The position numbers and the translations under genes are program-made. From positions 372,001 through 436,000 of the forward strand of contig JAKZHN010000001.1 in assembly GCA_037179335.1 (NCBI GenBank): a DNA stretch of 64,000 nucleotides, read 5' to 3'. The stretch is from Cyclaneusma minus. Lineage: Eukaryota > Ascomycota > Leotiomycetes > Marthamycetales > Marthamycetaceae. Within the stretch, counting starts at the first letter, position 1, and the number at the start of each line of letters is the position of its first letter. The notes beneath the pieces are model-generated. The model made no database searches and was not told where the DNA came from. It saw only the letters and a program-made list of their open reading frames with translations. This document shows, piece by piece, positions 1 to 13,156 of this stretch.

Positions 1-3000
1 TAGAAGCAAGAAGATGAGAGCCTGCTCCCAATGTATATAGAGCCGAAGAATCGGGAAATTGGAGATGGAAAGACAGATCGGAGACTTGGCAGGGCCAAGG
101 CACAGAAACCGATTGAGTTTGGAAGGGAATGAATGGCCCAGGGAAGAGAGAGCCGGGACGTTGCGTCTCGGTACCTGGATGATGCTAGACGGCGGCCTGG
201 TCGATAGAAGGGAGCGTGGAGAGAGAGAGAGTTTGGGACTACAGGGAGAGAGAACAGACAAGATCACAGATCAGGTTCAACGGTGATGACTAGGGCAATG
301 CAGACATCCATGGTGTATAAGTGAGAGGCAGCGACCAACCCTGCAGACGTGCAGTAGCCGTTCCGCCACAGCCCTGTCATCTTGGGGCAGATGGCAAGGG
401 TAGGTGAGGAGGGAAGAGTGGAGAGCGAGCAGGGACAGGTAGTGGAGAGAAGAGGGAAAGTCAAAAACAAGGAACCAGGAACCGAGGACAGGGTCACCAG
501 CACTCGGAAGCTAAAGAAGAAGAGGAAGCACCGTGCTTTGCCTGGTGGAGGGCTTTGCTGCCTAGTGGCCACTGGCCACAGAGTGACTGTCATAGTATAT
601 GGAGGGGTGGAGGTTGAGGGTGAGAGGGTGGTAGCCAGATGGAGCCCTATCGGCCGTTGAAGTGCGAATCAGGCACAGTCTCACGTTGCTGAGAGAGCTA
701 TGTTGGCTGGACTGGCCGGGCGCTTGTGCTCAGAATGGTCCGGCATCCAGTCACCAAAATAGCCCTCCCTGGCCTGGCGGGATTGGGTGTGTCTGCGTCG
801 ACGACAAGATCAATGCCGGCTATTCTGATACAAGGCTAAGCTGCATCGGCCACTAAAGGCCCCAAGCGGGCTGCTGGCTGTTGGAGCCCTGCTAGAAGAG
901 CTGCCCGCCGCACTCGCCTTGTCGTGCTCATCTGGAGATCAGTTGGATTTGGGTATGTGGTCGAAGGGGGTCTAGGACCGAAGCTGTTGATGTCTGATAG
1001 TCGCGTCAAGACGTGCTTCGGGCGGGCTCTGCCGACGCAGATCGTCCGCGACGGGAGCAGCCAGATTCCCCAATCCCCCGTCCCAAAGGCAAAATCAAGA
1101 CTGATCCGCATGGCCCGAGCCTCACTTTTAGACTTCGCGGTGCTGCTTGTATCGATTGATAGTCACAATAATTCCGAGGCCGCGGGAAGGCCTGCGCAAG
1201 ATTAAGGTCGCGACCGTTGACGTTGTTTGGGCAGCTCCACACGCGCGGAGGCCGATAGCCCGCAATTAATCAAACACCAGACATACTATGGCCCAGCTAG
1301 TCCATTTCTATCTTTGGCTCGGCCTCAATAGTCCCCTTTCGTCTCTCACCCTTTGCGTCACGTCGGCAGGCTCGGTGTTGCGAAAACTGGTCCAACTCCA
1401 GAGTCCAGGCCTGCTTGGGCAATTGCCGCAAGCCACCTCCGCTGCTGGGAAATGGGAATTCGAGCTCTCGAACTTGTCACTTCAAAGTGAAGCCAACGTG
1501 GCTTGTCTCGCCTTTTTGGACCACCAGAGCCGGCCCACGCACCGGAGTAGGGCTCCGCACGAATAGCTACTCGTTTATAAGTCGTTATTCGTCTCGTATT
1601 TGTATTCGTACGAATGCGAACTACACCAAATTTTTGACGAATTTATTCGTCATATTTGTTATATCGTGAATCGGCCCAGGAATTGGGAACAATACACCAC
1701 GTCGCCAGCACCACACCTACCGTCACATCCCACCCACCTAGCAGCCTTTATATGATGCGCCCAGGGATCATCACAGCCGAAAAGACGGGGCCGTCACAGC
1801 CCTGCTCTGTCTCCCCATTGGCTGCTGCCACGTCGGCCGGCCTTCGTCTGTTACGGAGCTTCAGATATATTCTGTAACTGAATACGCTCCCCGCCAACCA
1901 GGTGTGAAACGCCGTCGGTGCAAAGCTCGGATATAGCCTATCCACTGACGGAAATCTATCACCGACAGCCAGGCAGAGCCGTTGAACTCAGGTAGAGTGC
2001 AACATCGAGACATACAGCACCCGCTAATGTTATTTCAGGTCCTGTAGCTGCCCGGAAAGACGTTCGACGTTCGAAATCGCATAATACCTCTGCTATTACT
2101 TGGGCACTGGGACCGCCTTTGGACCCATTCGTAGATTTTCCGTCTGCCAGGGTCAAGGGACCGCGGCCACTGCAAGGATGAAGGTGAAGAAAGAGGTGGT
2201 CAGTGGGGTGCCATCAAAACATGGCCGGGGGGCCAGAAGGTGGGGGACTTCCAACCAGGAGCTGCTTGTTAGGGCTGTGTAAGTGTTGAAATTGCTGATA
2301 GCTAAATAAAGCTGCCTCTCGCGGAAAGGGCGAGGACACAGGCTGAGAAGGTGGAATGACGTTGGAGGATCCATCGAACACTCGGGGTGAATCCTGTGTT
2401 TCCGCTGCTTCTTCTCGTGTTTCCAGACATTCTTCGCGGCGTCTAGACCACGCTTCGGTGGGCGACCCTGAGATGGCAGATCGAGCGACTCCGATGATGA
2501 GCCCATGGACTAGCTGGTGAAAATTGCAGCTGATAGTCTGCACATGGTCTCGTCTGGCACCGACGATCCTGCTGCCATCTACAACGCAGCTGGGACCGAC
2601 GGCGCGGAGTCGAGCGGACGCTGACTGGTAGTGAGCGACGTTGCTGCTATCATTAGAAACATCGCGAAACACACGTTGGCAGATCTTTAGACATGCCACT
2701 CGGCCTAGTGTATCTCGCCATATGTCCTGCAAGTTATCTGGTGCATACAAGCTCCGTCGAAATCAAGTAAATGTTGAAAGTTAGTTGTTGGTCACCGCTA
2801 AGCTCGCAAAGAGAGCGCTGGACGCCCCGAGATGTCATGCAAAGACGATGGAGTCACTCGGCACCAGCATCCCATCTTCGATGGGTTAAGTTCAAAACCA
2901 CGCTGAGTTCGCATTGACCAAGTAAAATACCGGAACAAAACGTGCTCGCAACAGGGCTCCGGTTGCCACAGCAGCGTGAAGTTGAAGCTCCAAGAACAGG

Positions 3001-4771
3001 AGAATAAAAAGGGCAAAGTTGTGAAGTCGGGACCGCCGAGGGGCCTCGCGGGAAGGTTCCCAACACAGACCCCGACGTGGAGGATGCGTTGGTTTCTCAT
3101 AAGCAGCCGTTATATGAGGAGTCCAGGTGGAGAGTATCTGGTGGAAGTGACGCCGGCTTGCTTAACGGTAGCGGCATATAACAGGCAGACGGTAGTGAAA
3201 TAGGGCCCGACATACACAGCCAACTATTGGTGATGGGACGAAGCGGTTTCGTGATGTGCTGAGATTGAAATGTGTCGATGTGCTGGCGCTGGTGCACGTC
3301 AGCACAAGAAAACTGAAACCCCGGATCGTCCTTTTTGCCGCAGCCCTGCAGCTCGGCTGCAGATCCAGTCTTACCATATTTGGCTTCGGCACTATGATTG
3401 GCCGCCCCAGCGCTCCGCTTCAAACTCCCAAACATTGATCCACATCAACTCCTGCATATCCACCTCTCGAGCGCCACATATCGGAGATACCCCAAGTCCC
3501 CAACACCAACGAACGCCACGAACCATCGCCATGGCCGCGTCACAGCCCAACCTGTCAACTGACCCCATACAATCGACGATCTGACGCCCGATGAAAGCAG
3601 AGCACAGACGCGACGACAATGCACCACAATGTCCGAGCCCTGGCTGTCAACACCAGACCGAGATGCTGAATCCATCAGCACATCCAATACACACAACATA
3701 TACCACACAGACGCCGTCTGAAGACCCCGCCATATCGAAGCCCGGAATGACTGGTTCCCGGCGTCAAGTCAATTCAGCCGCCTGCTTCTGCTTGAGACCC
3801 ACCGAGTCGAGTCGTCCGGCCACTGCTACCTGTCCGCCTGTCAAGTGCCAAGCAGGCTGAATGAAAGCCTCCCTCCAAGGCTCCAAGTGAAGAGTTCGGA
3901 CCATGGCTCCCTCTCGGTCTGAAGGATCAATGCTCGCAAAACTAACAGAAAAACTTAGCAAAACAAATGGACCGTCTGGACCCAAAGCCTGGACCCAAAG
4001 CCCTCGACCCCTTGGGCTCTGTGCTGCCTTGGAACGGAACGGATTTTCGGATTTAAGTATCTCCACGCTTGCTTCTTCATGCTCCTCAGCCTAGAACCTT
4101 TCGTCAGCTTGCTAAGTTCGAGCCTCAGAAACCAAGTTTGAGCCTCCAAACCTCGCGTTCCTCGCCCTGGCAGCCCGCAAAGTATGTTGCCGCAGTGGTG
4201 CTACTCTGCCAGTGCCAGAATCCCAGAGCCCCATTCCCCACGATGATCGAGAGATAGAGTTCCGCTGCCCGATTCCCTGATTCTCGTCGAGTTTAGCGGT
4301 CGAAACGGGGCATGTATTTGCCCTACCTGCTGGGAAGACGCCTGCGCGGTGCCAACGTCTTGCATGACGCTCTAAGCCCTAGCCTATCGATTGGAGATCA
4401 TCTGCAAGACGCATGAATGGGCCCCAAATTATCTGATACCGCGGCTACGGAGTAATTCTTGTTGATAACGATAATCATATAGCCACCAGAGCCATTTGGC
4501 GACCGAGCACCGCCACTCCTTACTCCCGAGTCCGAGTTCCACGAAGTCCCACGCAGAGCCTGTCTATAGGTCTTGCTAATAAACCCGTCGTGACGCGTTC
4601 TTTGCCCTTCCACGGCTTCGTCGTCGCACGCTCGTGCTGCGTCTTATTATAACAACATGTCCACCGCCCCAGTTACCCACTGCTTAACGCCAATAGCAAA
4701 ACCTGAATGCTCTCAGGCACTCCCACCTTCCTTTCTGTGCTCGCCACCAGGTCTTCCGTATCAGAGCGCAT
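1..4771. other. gene-poor stretch, no convincing gene
   Basis: No open frame here shows a recognisable domain, a consistent splice pattern or protein-like composition; the longest (minus, about 2214-2750, 178 codons) looks like chance. Around 1560-1670 there is an AT-rich island with repeated TTCGT/ACGAA motifs that differs from its GC-richer surroundings. A short frame at 3531 begins in good Kozak context but stops after 17 codons. The stretch may hold UTRs, a non-coding RNA or decayed sequence; nothing visible decides. Confidence 0.5.
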
Positions 4772-5766
4772 CTACTCCTTGTTCACTCTTTTCCAGATCT
4801 CCGTCTCCGCCTCTGAGATCTTGTCCCCCGCCGTCTGCGCCCACTTCTTCGCCGTATTCCACACACTCTCGGGATCCACGCCAAAAGCAGCCGTGCTGTT
4901 GCGTCGAAGCGAGCTATCTGGCGATCTGGCGGCCGCTTCTTCTGCTTCCAGTGCTCGGCGCTGGCCAGCGGTCAGGTCTGATGCGTAGGGATTCTGCACG
5001 TAGCCACTGTCATGTGATTCTTAATCAGCATTTCACATGCAAATTCCAAATCAAGTAGTATATCCGTAGAAGCAGTACTCATGAAGCAGTACTCGTAAAA
5101 GCAGTATCTGTAAAAGCAACTTGGTCGGTCATTGCTGACTGTCTCAAACCTGATACTTGGAGATACGTAGGGATGACTTGGTATTTTGCGGACTTACGGA
5201 GGATGCTCTAGAGAACCGGGTCTTCGGTGATCGCCCGCGCCGGAGGCTCCAAGGGGCAGCGCGGTTGGGTAGGCGTAAGAGGGTAATGTGGATGCGCTGG
5301 TTGTAGATGCGGGTGGCTGCGCGCCGTACATACTCGTTGGGGGCGGGATGCCCATCTGAGGGGGGTACGGTTGCGGCAAGGCAGATGGGGAAGCGCTTGT
5401 CTGTGGAGTATAGGTCTCTCCTGCCTTGGGAGGCGGTGGGATGTTGGTCCTCAGGCTGGGAGCTTGGGGGACAGCTCCCGGCTGCGGTGGTGGGGGCCCA
5501 TGGTAGGAGTCATTTGTCGTGGGTGTTGGCTGAAGAGGGGCGTATCTCTGCGCCGATGATGTGGGAGCTGGAACGGCAGCGGCTCCTGGCTGGGCAACTG
5601 GGTAGGATGGGTATGCCGGGGGAGCTCTGCCTGTTGGTGATGCTGCAGGGTTTGAGGCTGGTACCCGTGATGGTGTTGAATATGGAGGAGCGGCGGTCTG
5701 TGGGGAGGACCCTGCTGCCTTGGCCGGGTTGATAGGGCTGTTGGTGAAAACTGGAATACCTGACAT
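4772..5766 (-). CDS. proline-rich conserved fungal protein, unknown function
   Basis: Two exons, 5766-5198 and 5006-4772, give 267 residues. The donor GTAAGT at 5197 and the acceptor CAG at 5009-5007 join a split Pro codon, reading ...LEHPP|GYVQNPYASDL. The start at 5766 opens MSGIPVFTNSPINPAKAAG, an N-terminus I believe is conserved in mould proteins of this kind. Residues 10-190 are low-complexity and rich in Pro, Ala, Ser and Thr with several PPPP/PPPQ runs, so probably disordered. The last 75 residues are charged and helical (AGQRRALEAEEAAAR, then WNTAKKWAQTAGDKISEAE), suggesting a short amphipathic or coiled segment. No signal peptide or membrane segment is seen. The proline-rich part could bind SH3 or WW domains, but that is inference. 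Gene model fairly sure; function unknown. Confidence 0.8.
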
Positions 5767-8700
5767 TGTCAAGGTAGAAGCGAGTACGTGAATCTTTGGG
5801 AGTTGAATTCGAGCCTGAACCAATCTCCGTCGGTGGGGTATCGCAGCTAAGGAGATTGAAGAGTAGCTGTAGGCACCGCTGGCTGCGAGTCGATATGAAG
5901 ATGGATTGTCTCGGAGCTGTCGGAATCCACGGATCCTTTGAAGCAAAAGAAAACTGTTGTACTGGAGGTTCCTTGTAGAGCAATGGGTGACTGGAGCTTC
6001 AGATCTTCAGCTAGCAATCCTTGTAAGTGTTGCTCGTGGTCGTTTGTTTCGTTGCGGTCCACTTTCCCATTGGGGGTATAAACATCGCGAGCTCAATCGA
6101 AGGCAGGGGTGAGGCTGGGTGCGCAGCCTAAAACAAAGCCGTGCTACGTCATACCGAGCAGGCGCCGTCAGTCCCCTCACGTGCTTCCTACCCCGCCTTA
6201 AGGTTGAGATCTTTAGCAGGTTATGTAGGCTAAGGTAGGTTCTGATAGAGTGCTGAACCTAAAACGCAGCATTAGTTGTGCCCCATTAAGGGTCCTTCAA
6301 TTTCGAGTTGGTCTTCGGTGCTCCGGGGTCATGAGTGGTGCGGGTCGAGAGGTCTGCCCGATCGTGACAAGATTGTATCTATACGGAAAGAGGGGAAATC
6401 GATCAGACTGCCAGAGCAAAGCTTCACCGTTCCATCGCGCTGTCTCGACAGCTCCCAAAAAATATTGTCATTGAAGTTGAAAATGCAGCATCAATGACGA
6501 AGGCGCCGCCAGCCGCATAAAGAAGCAATCTATTCTCAGGTCTGTGACAGCTCTCAGAAAGCGTTTTATGGTGGGCAGCCTGGCGCCAGCAAGGACAGGC
6601 ACAGGGTCCAAGGGTCTCAAGGCTGGCTTTCATCCCAACACCGCGGGCCCTGTGACGATCCGCGGATCCGAACAGAGCTTCTTTCTTCTTTGCAAGCCCT
6701 GAGGTTCAGCAGGGCCGGATCAGGCTTCTCATCTTGCTTTGCGTTCCTGGACCTTGCCGGAGTTCAAGGCGGGAGAGCTGCATGCGTTGGCACGCCTTCG
6801 GCTTCCTTGGAAGACATCAGACGATTGAGACATGCTGTGTTGTCTGCTGCGGCAGGAAGTGCCGGCCATTTTCTCTGCATTTCCGACCAAGGGATCCGGA
6901 TCCAGGCCGTCTCGTGGCTTTGGCGGCAAGACAAAGTATGAGAAGCTGAAGAATATGGGCATCATGAAGTCCGTGGGGGAATGGGATGACGGTCAGATGG
7001 AGCTGTGCACCTTGTTTCGCCGATACGATCAGTACGATGTGGAGTTCCTTATTGCCGACGTCTTTATAGAGCGCTATTCCCGAACCCTGGTTATATCTCC
7101 GGACGTTTGAAACCTGAGCAGCAGAAGCCCTGAAACGTCAAGTCTTTGGCCAAGCGTTGAGTTATAAAGGGACAGTTGAAGAGTTGTCCAGACTGAGTAT
7201 CGTCACCGACTTACCGTTTCCCACGACACCGAGGACCAACTTCGGCCTCCGAGTTTGATGTACACGCGGGAGGTGGAGATTATTGTGCTACTGCTGTCGG
7301 CAGTTGGAGCTGGCGAACGCAGTTGACAGTATTCTGGAAGCCACGGTACAAGTAATTCTTGCGAATGGCCTTATGGAGCCTTTCCCGAGTCCTCTTGGTG
7401 ACTAGATGTTGTACAGGCGATTGGCCGGACGGTGGGCAATGGCGCGATTTTAGGTCATGATTCTGGCGACATGGTCACCAGACTGACAGGTTCCAGCGGA
7501 GGAGAACACTACTCTAGTAGCACGAGGAACGGTGAGCAGTAGATGGACCAAGTACCAGAAGGTTGGTGACGGCCGAGAGATCTGACACTTTGCGCCGGTA
7601 TCTTCAATTCCTCCAATGAGGAAATCAAAGCGATGTGGCGCATATTCGGACTGTTAAATGCAGGGAAAAGAATGGGCGGTTGGCCACAGGCGTATAAGTA
7701 CATGTAGCATCTTGGTACCGCAGGTCGTTGACGAAAAAGATGCAGTAGTTTCTGAATATGTTGTAGTTTTGAAGAGGAAAAAACTGGAGGGAGTTACTAG
7801 TTAGTCCATGTCTTCCTGGAAATGTGGGGCCGCGCTTCTGAAGCAACCAATCGGGCTCCTTTCTCAGTTCGTCATCGAGAACACCATTATTCCGGGTGGC
7901 CGGTTTGAACTTATCGTCTCGAGGAATTGTAGCATATTCAGGTTGTTAGTTGTTCTCGTAGGTCTAGTAGTTTGGACTACTCTATATCTAACATAGGGTT
8001 TCCTAAGTCACTTGGGCTTTTCCAAATTGTTAAGCAGTTCTAAGTCGCTCGGCGGCAACTCGCGAGAGACTGAAGCACCGACGTGGACTTGAAGGAATGG
8101 GGAACGCCTCTCCCGAACTCAGGCACATCTCTCCTTCATTGCACATTCCAGCGCAGCGAACAATAGCCAGATCAAGGGAGCGGGATTTTACACTCATTGT
8201 CGTTGGGTTTCAAGTTTTCTAATAGAGTTCGGCTGCTTCTCCCACCAACGCACGCCAGGCCTAGAACTGCGGATGATAAGTGCGCAACCCCAGCCAGTCG
8301 AATTTCTCAGAGCCGTATCTTCTCCGACTGCTGCTCGTTCAACTTCTCTTGTGAGCATTCCGACACGACACAAACTCAGCCCGGTTTCGTGGGCTCAGAG
8401 GTCTCTCGGCTCAAATCGCAGCGATCTTCTCCAAATTCGTCAAGTGCATATCGTCCGTTCCGATCTTGAGAATCCCATCGTCCCATGCTCGTGTCCTGTG
8501 TTCTGCTCCGTGAGCCAGCCTTTCAGCCGCATCCCCACCGACCAGATGTCCTTTCTTTGATATCAGCAACATTAGATATACCCGGTGCTATATCGATCAA
8601 GTTTCTTGGCTTACTAACTCTTCCCGCCGCCCGGTTTTTTCCAACTCGTCTTTTCAACCCGCCAACGACGTTGCACCGCATCCTCTGTCTGTGCACAAGC

Positions 8701-9108
8701 GACTGTGGAACGACCGATTCTTGTAACAAATTTGCTCCTTGCCCAAGACCATTCGCCCTGAAGCTCGAGAACGGTATGTAGAAGAGGCCCGGCGGGAAAA
8801 AAAATGTCTGCTTTCTGACAAGCTTTTGAACCAGATTGGATTGGCCCTGGCTTTACCCCTCTCGTATCGACCTTCATGACCCGACGTCTTTTCTTTCAAC
8901 ACCGCTGATCATAGCCATTGTTGCCCGTATTCCACATATATTCTCGTCCTGTCAAGCAGTACATGTCCGGATCCGCTCGAATTTGACCTCCAAAGTCCTC
9001 TGGCTGCCCTCTGTGAGCCTCGGAGCCTGGTTGCGGAGCACACTGCTTCGAGGCCGAGGAGCTAAACCCTGAGGATTGCTGACGCTACGCATAAAAATCC
9101 TAGTTGCT
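5767..9108. other. intergenic, includes probable 5' region of the PHD gene
   Basis: No gene I can support. A frame at 6832-7110 contains GGKTKYEKLKNMGIMK but has no recognisable domain or splice context. About 8200-9100 is pyrimidine-rich with small upstream ORFs and probably includes the long leader of the PHD gene starting at 9109. A short 19-nt-period repeat lies at 8002-8052 and is listed separately. Confidence 0.5.
8002..8052. repeat. 19-nt-period degenerate repeat, copy E
   Basis: Two full 19-nt units (8002-8020 and 8021-8039) and a partial third (8040-8052) keep exact 19-nt register. They follow the pattern CCTAAGTCACTTGG... seen in the larger arrays at 45.1 and 62.5 kb. Intergenic, upstream of the PHD-finger gene. 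Confidence 0.5.
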
Positions 9109-11693
9109 ATGAGTTGGGACAATCCTGCCTACAGGTAGGTGTCCAATATCATGCCATATACTACTCCTAACAAATCAGCTAATAATTCTGTCTTTCAGCT
9201 TTGGGAACCCAGACCCTCAACCTCCAACTCCAACGCAAACGCCAATCTCAGGAGACTTTTCGAGTCCGGCCTTTCAAACACCCCGAGCAAATCCTGGAGA
9301 TTTCGGCGAGAACCGCGGCGGCTGGACCCCGATATTTGCGGAAGAATATTCAGTATTCCATGCAACTCCAGGTCGCTTGACAGACGTTCATCATCTGTCT
9401 CCCGTGGCCGATATATCAACACCTAGGCTTTCAACCGCGTCGAACCATAGCCACTCTCATTCTACAAACGAAGATGCTGGGTACCAATTAGCTGGCCAGT
9501 CCACGGGCTTCTCACCACATGGAAAACTAGCTTTTCCCCCGGTAGATCCTTCGCGCCAGCTTTCTTCTTCCCCTGACCCAGCTGGTGCTTCTGCCCACAG
9601 ATCTCCTGGAAATGGGCCCGCTGTCACACCCCTGAGGCCAAGCAGAAGGCTGGAAGAACCGTTTAGTGCGCAGACTGCTACACCTCCCCAAAGCTCAACA
9701 GGGCAAAGGAAAATAGCACCGAAGACAAGTACGGGAAATATGCAAATGCAATATGGCACAGGTACTTTGGATAAGCCAATGGATTTCATGGCATACCCCC
9801 CGAATACCGGAGGCTCCTTTGCATATACCATGTCAGTCCCCGCTACTGCCCCTGTATACACGAACCAAAAGCCGTTCTGGGATTCGAATGTAAGTATGGA
9901 GGGTATGGACATGGACTGCGGTAGTCAAGCGTGGCCTGACGCACACAAAATGGATAATTCGTTTGACTGGAGTCGGAATGCCCAGATCCCCCAGGAAGCG
10001 GGGAATGCGCCCGGCTACATCCAAACAGCACAACCCCTAAGCAAGCAGCCGCGGTCTTTAGCCCCTAAACCTCCGGCATCTAAACCGCAACACGACCTTT
10101 CCCAGATGTCCTTTGAGTATGATGTCAATACATCAGCTGCTGAGGATCCATTCTCCATGGCTTCATCGTTTGTTGGTGTGGACCCGGGTGTGAATCCGGG
10201 TCTGCTTTTCGGTCTACCTCCAAACCCAGTGGTCAAAACTTCTGCCAAAAGAGTGGGAAACCCCACAAACAATAAGGATTCGCGGCCCTCAAGCCAGACA
10301 TTAAGAGAGCCTTATCAGCATCAGAAAATGGAAGCTCGACGTGAGCAGGAAGAAGCCCAACGAGCACGAGCCCACCAGTCCAACGCCGTCTTGAGGTACA
10401 ACAGGGCCGCCTTCTCCTCACCTACTAGAAGCTCACATCGCCCGAATGCCCAACGAAGCGTCAGTGATACCCGTCATCGTAAGATCGTTCACTCCAGAGT
10501 TGTATCAGCCGACGTGCACCGGCCATCAAGTTCCTCTCGAGATCACCACCGATCTCCAAGCAGAGGCCGCTCATCGCCTAAGAAACAAGTCATGGCGCGT
10601 CCTAGTCTTTCAGCCATCCCAGAATCCTTCATACCACCCACGACCCGCACATCTGTCACCTTCTCCATCGATGAGAATGGGCGAGCTCACACAGAAACAA
10701 CATTAATCGTTGAGTCCCAGAGAACCACCAAGGGCGGACCGGAACCTGCTACGGACAGCGAAGAGTTGGATTCTTACCGTTCTGACCAGTCATCCTCTGA
10801 TGATGAACCAATTATGCTTCCTCGGACCAGACGCTCAATGCCTTCAATCCCCACATCATCTGGAAGACTGCCTCAACTTGCCTCCTTTCCCACAAGCCGC
10901 AACACAGCCCACGAACGCAAACAGAGTACCTGGAGCCACTCCTCATCCGGAAGCCAAAGCCTATCATCCCACGAAAGTGGGCTCCAGATTTGCAATTCCG
11001 ACAGCGAAGCAGAGACCGTCATCGACGATGAAATGGACGACGGATCCGGCGATGCGGCGAATGCTCTTCGGAAACTCGTTCAAAGTCGCAAGCAAAGTGT
11101 AAGAGCTCCTGGCAGTGCATCGAGGCACCATTTGCATGCGCTGGATACAGGCCGAGTCGAAGACGAGCCTCCAGCATGCAGACAGAGGGATCCGCATGGA
11201 AATTATGTCTATACGAGCCCGACGACTATTACGGATCCGGACCTGGCTACGCCTACAGGTAGCGACGGGACAGCAAGTAGTATGGGCAATAGTACGAGGT
11301 GCGTCTGTAACAATCCCGAGAGCCAGGGGTTTATGATTCAATGGTATGTTCTTCTAATCACCTGAATTTTCTCACCCCTATCCGCAACCTTACTTCACTT
11401 CATTCTTTCCTCGGCACCTTTTCTACTCATATTAGCATTTTTCTGACGGATGTACGCACAACAGTGAGAGCTGTGACAAATGGCAGCATGCAAAATGCGT
11501 CAAAGTCGACAGACGCCGCCTCCCTGCCGTCTGGATCTGTGCTTTCTGTGCCCAGACGCCTAATATGCGAGGTGGACGCATGCGAACCGACATGGGCGGC
11601 GGCGGTGGTGGTGGACGGGGTGCTTATGAGAGCTTGCACTCGAGTCCATTGGCGCGGAAGTTAACACAGAAGAGCTTTGGGAATCTTCGATAA
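9109..11693 (+). CDS. PHD-finger protein, probable chromatin or transcription regulator
   Basis: Three exons, 9109-9134, 9199-11343 and 11465-11693, give 799 residues. The first exon is only 26 nt (MSWDNPAY + split Ser) and ends at GTAGGT; the acceptor is TTTCAG at 9198. Residues 1-700 are Ser/Pro/Thr-rich and look disordered, with Arg-rich patches and an acidic DSEELDSYRSDQSSSDDE segment. A C4HC3 PHD finger spans the last intron: C710, C712, C724, C727, H732, C735, C749 and C752, with the diagnostic WQH at 730-732. Splicing TG|T rebuilds C724, so the finger exists only in the spliced message. PHD fingers of this kind usually read histone H3 tails in chromatin complexes; which complex is unknown. 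The C-terminus is Gly/Arg-rich (GGGGGGRGAY). It could be related to Cti6, Bye1 or Set3-type readers; the sequence does not decide. Confidence 0.88.
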
Positions 11694-13156
11694 ATACTTT
11701 TACGTATTTGTGGAAATTTACTCGGCGGGGAAGTACCAATGAGAACTTGAAGCGATGGGTGGTTTTGGAAATGATGATATGGAGATGCAGCTGGGCTCAG
11801 TACGAGCCAGGATTCAACAGTTCAAAGGATGCGTTTCCCAATGCCAAGCAGGCAAGTCATTTGAGACTGGACCTCTGCCTGGGATGGCCTTCGGTACCAT
11901 GGTGTCTCCTCTGGTGGAGACACCATGTTAAATTACCAAGCACCTTGAACAACCCGTGTTTTTCTGTTCCAAAGTGGTATGGGAAATGGATTTCTGGGTT
12001 GGAAAGGTGGTATGGGATCTTTTCTGAGATTTGGTACAAGGACTTGGTGCAGCTTAAGGAGCCAAAGGACACATTTGCTGTATGATGAGGAGAACTATCA
12101 AGTGTTGGAAGGAAGGCGGAGTGGGCTACTTGATTTTGGGTGCCGGTCGTGTACGTTGCTTGGCTTGGTGGGCAGATGATTCAACACCGACTGAAGGACT
12201 GATTTGCGATACCCGGGAAAAAGTTTTCCTCGCTTCTTTCATGCTGATGTGGAGAGGGATTCGCTGCACATAGGAGCTAGAGGCTATCAACATGCAGATA
12301 TGCAAATATACCTTATCATATGCGCGCGTTCGGTGTTCCGTGATCTCGGTAGTTATTCGTGTTGTGATCTACGGAAGAGGGAGCTTATAGAAAAGAGCTC
12401 CCTTCTCATGGTTTTAGAATGGTCAAACGAAAACAACCCAAATAATTGTAGTTGATTTAGGCAACTAGGGGCCTGGAGTGTCCATATCCAAATACCTAAC
12501 CCGGCAAGACTTCTGGTTACACAAGGCACATCACTGTATATAGGTCACATTATCAAAACTACACTCAACGCATCATTCGAACAAAATTGGCACTTTGGTG
12601 CAATTGGCAGACGCAGTCATTGTGGTGTATACCTGGGCTCTGTAAACGGCTTTAACCAAGTCATCTGTTAACGCGTGGGTTGTGGGTTCGGTTCGAGTGG
12701 TTCACTTTTTTTTTGCCTTCATTGTTATTTTTGCTTGGCAGACTAAGCCGGCGAGTCACCATCAGTCGCTCTATAATCTCTTAGTTCATCCCCTCACATG
12801 AACGGGTTTTGGGTCTTGGGTTTTGATTTCTGACATTTTGCTGGCTATGGCTTATGGAGGACTAAGCCCCTTTCAGCTCTTTGTGTGCTAGATTGTGATG
12901 AAGGGCTTTGACAAGCTAGCCTCTTTTGGAGCATATGAGCTTCTTCTTTCCTGGACTTCTCAATCTAGGCTCTTCGGGCCCTAGGTACTCAACAAAGTAC
13001 CTCCTACATCGACACTACAACGAATTCCGCGTCGGGGACAGTGGTGTTTGAGTGGGCGGGCACGGTGGTTGGGACAACTACAGAAGTGTTGCTGTAAAGT
13101 TGGTTAGTTGTGTTTTGTTGCGATGGAGATACTTGGGAGTTGATAGAATGGAAGAC
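11694..13156. other. intergenic with a hairpin and a tRNA-like Pol III remnant
   Basis: No gene supported. It contains a perfect 12-bp inverted repeat (11898-11927) and, at about 12596-12714, an A-box-like TGGTGCAATTGG and B-box-like GGTTCGAGT followed by nine T residues. The latter has tRNA promoter elements but does not fold as a tRNA. Both are treated separately. Confidence 0.5.
11898..11927. repeat. perfect 12-bp inverted repeat, 6-nt loop
   Basis: CATGGTGTCTCC at 11898-11909 and its exact complement GGAGACACCATG at 11916-11927 flank a TCTGGT loop. It lies about 200 nt past the stop of the PHD gene, so it may sit in that gene's 3' UTR as an RNA hairpin. Role unknown. Confidence 0.7.

Noticed and set aside
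2214..2750. Minus open frame of 178 codons
   Set aside because: No domain, no convincing start or splice context, and composition typical of chance frames in GC-balanced DNA.
3531..3720. Short plus frame MAASQPNLSTDPIQ with a protein-like continuation in another frame
   Set aside because: It stops after 17 codons; joining to the next frame would need an intron or frameshift for which there are no sites.
6832..7110. Plus frame of 92 codons with GGKTKYEKLKNMG
   Set aside because: No recognisable family and no upstream exon; left as intergenic.
12596..12714. tRNA gene
   Set aside because: A and B boxes and a T run are present, but acceptor, D and T stems do not pair in any arrangement I tried, with or without an intron.
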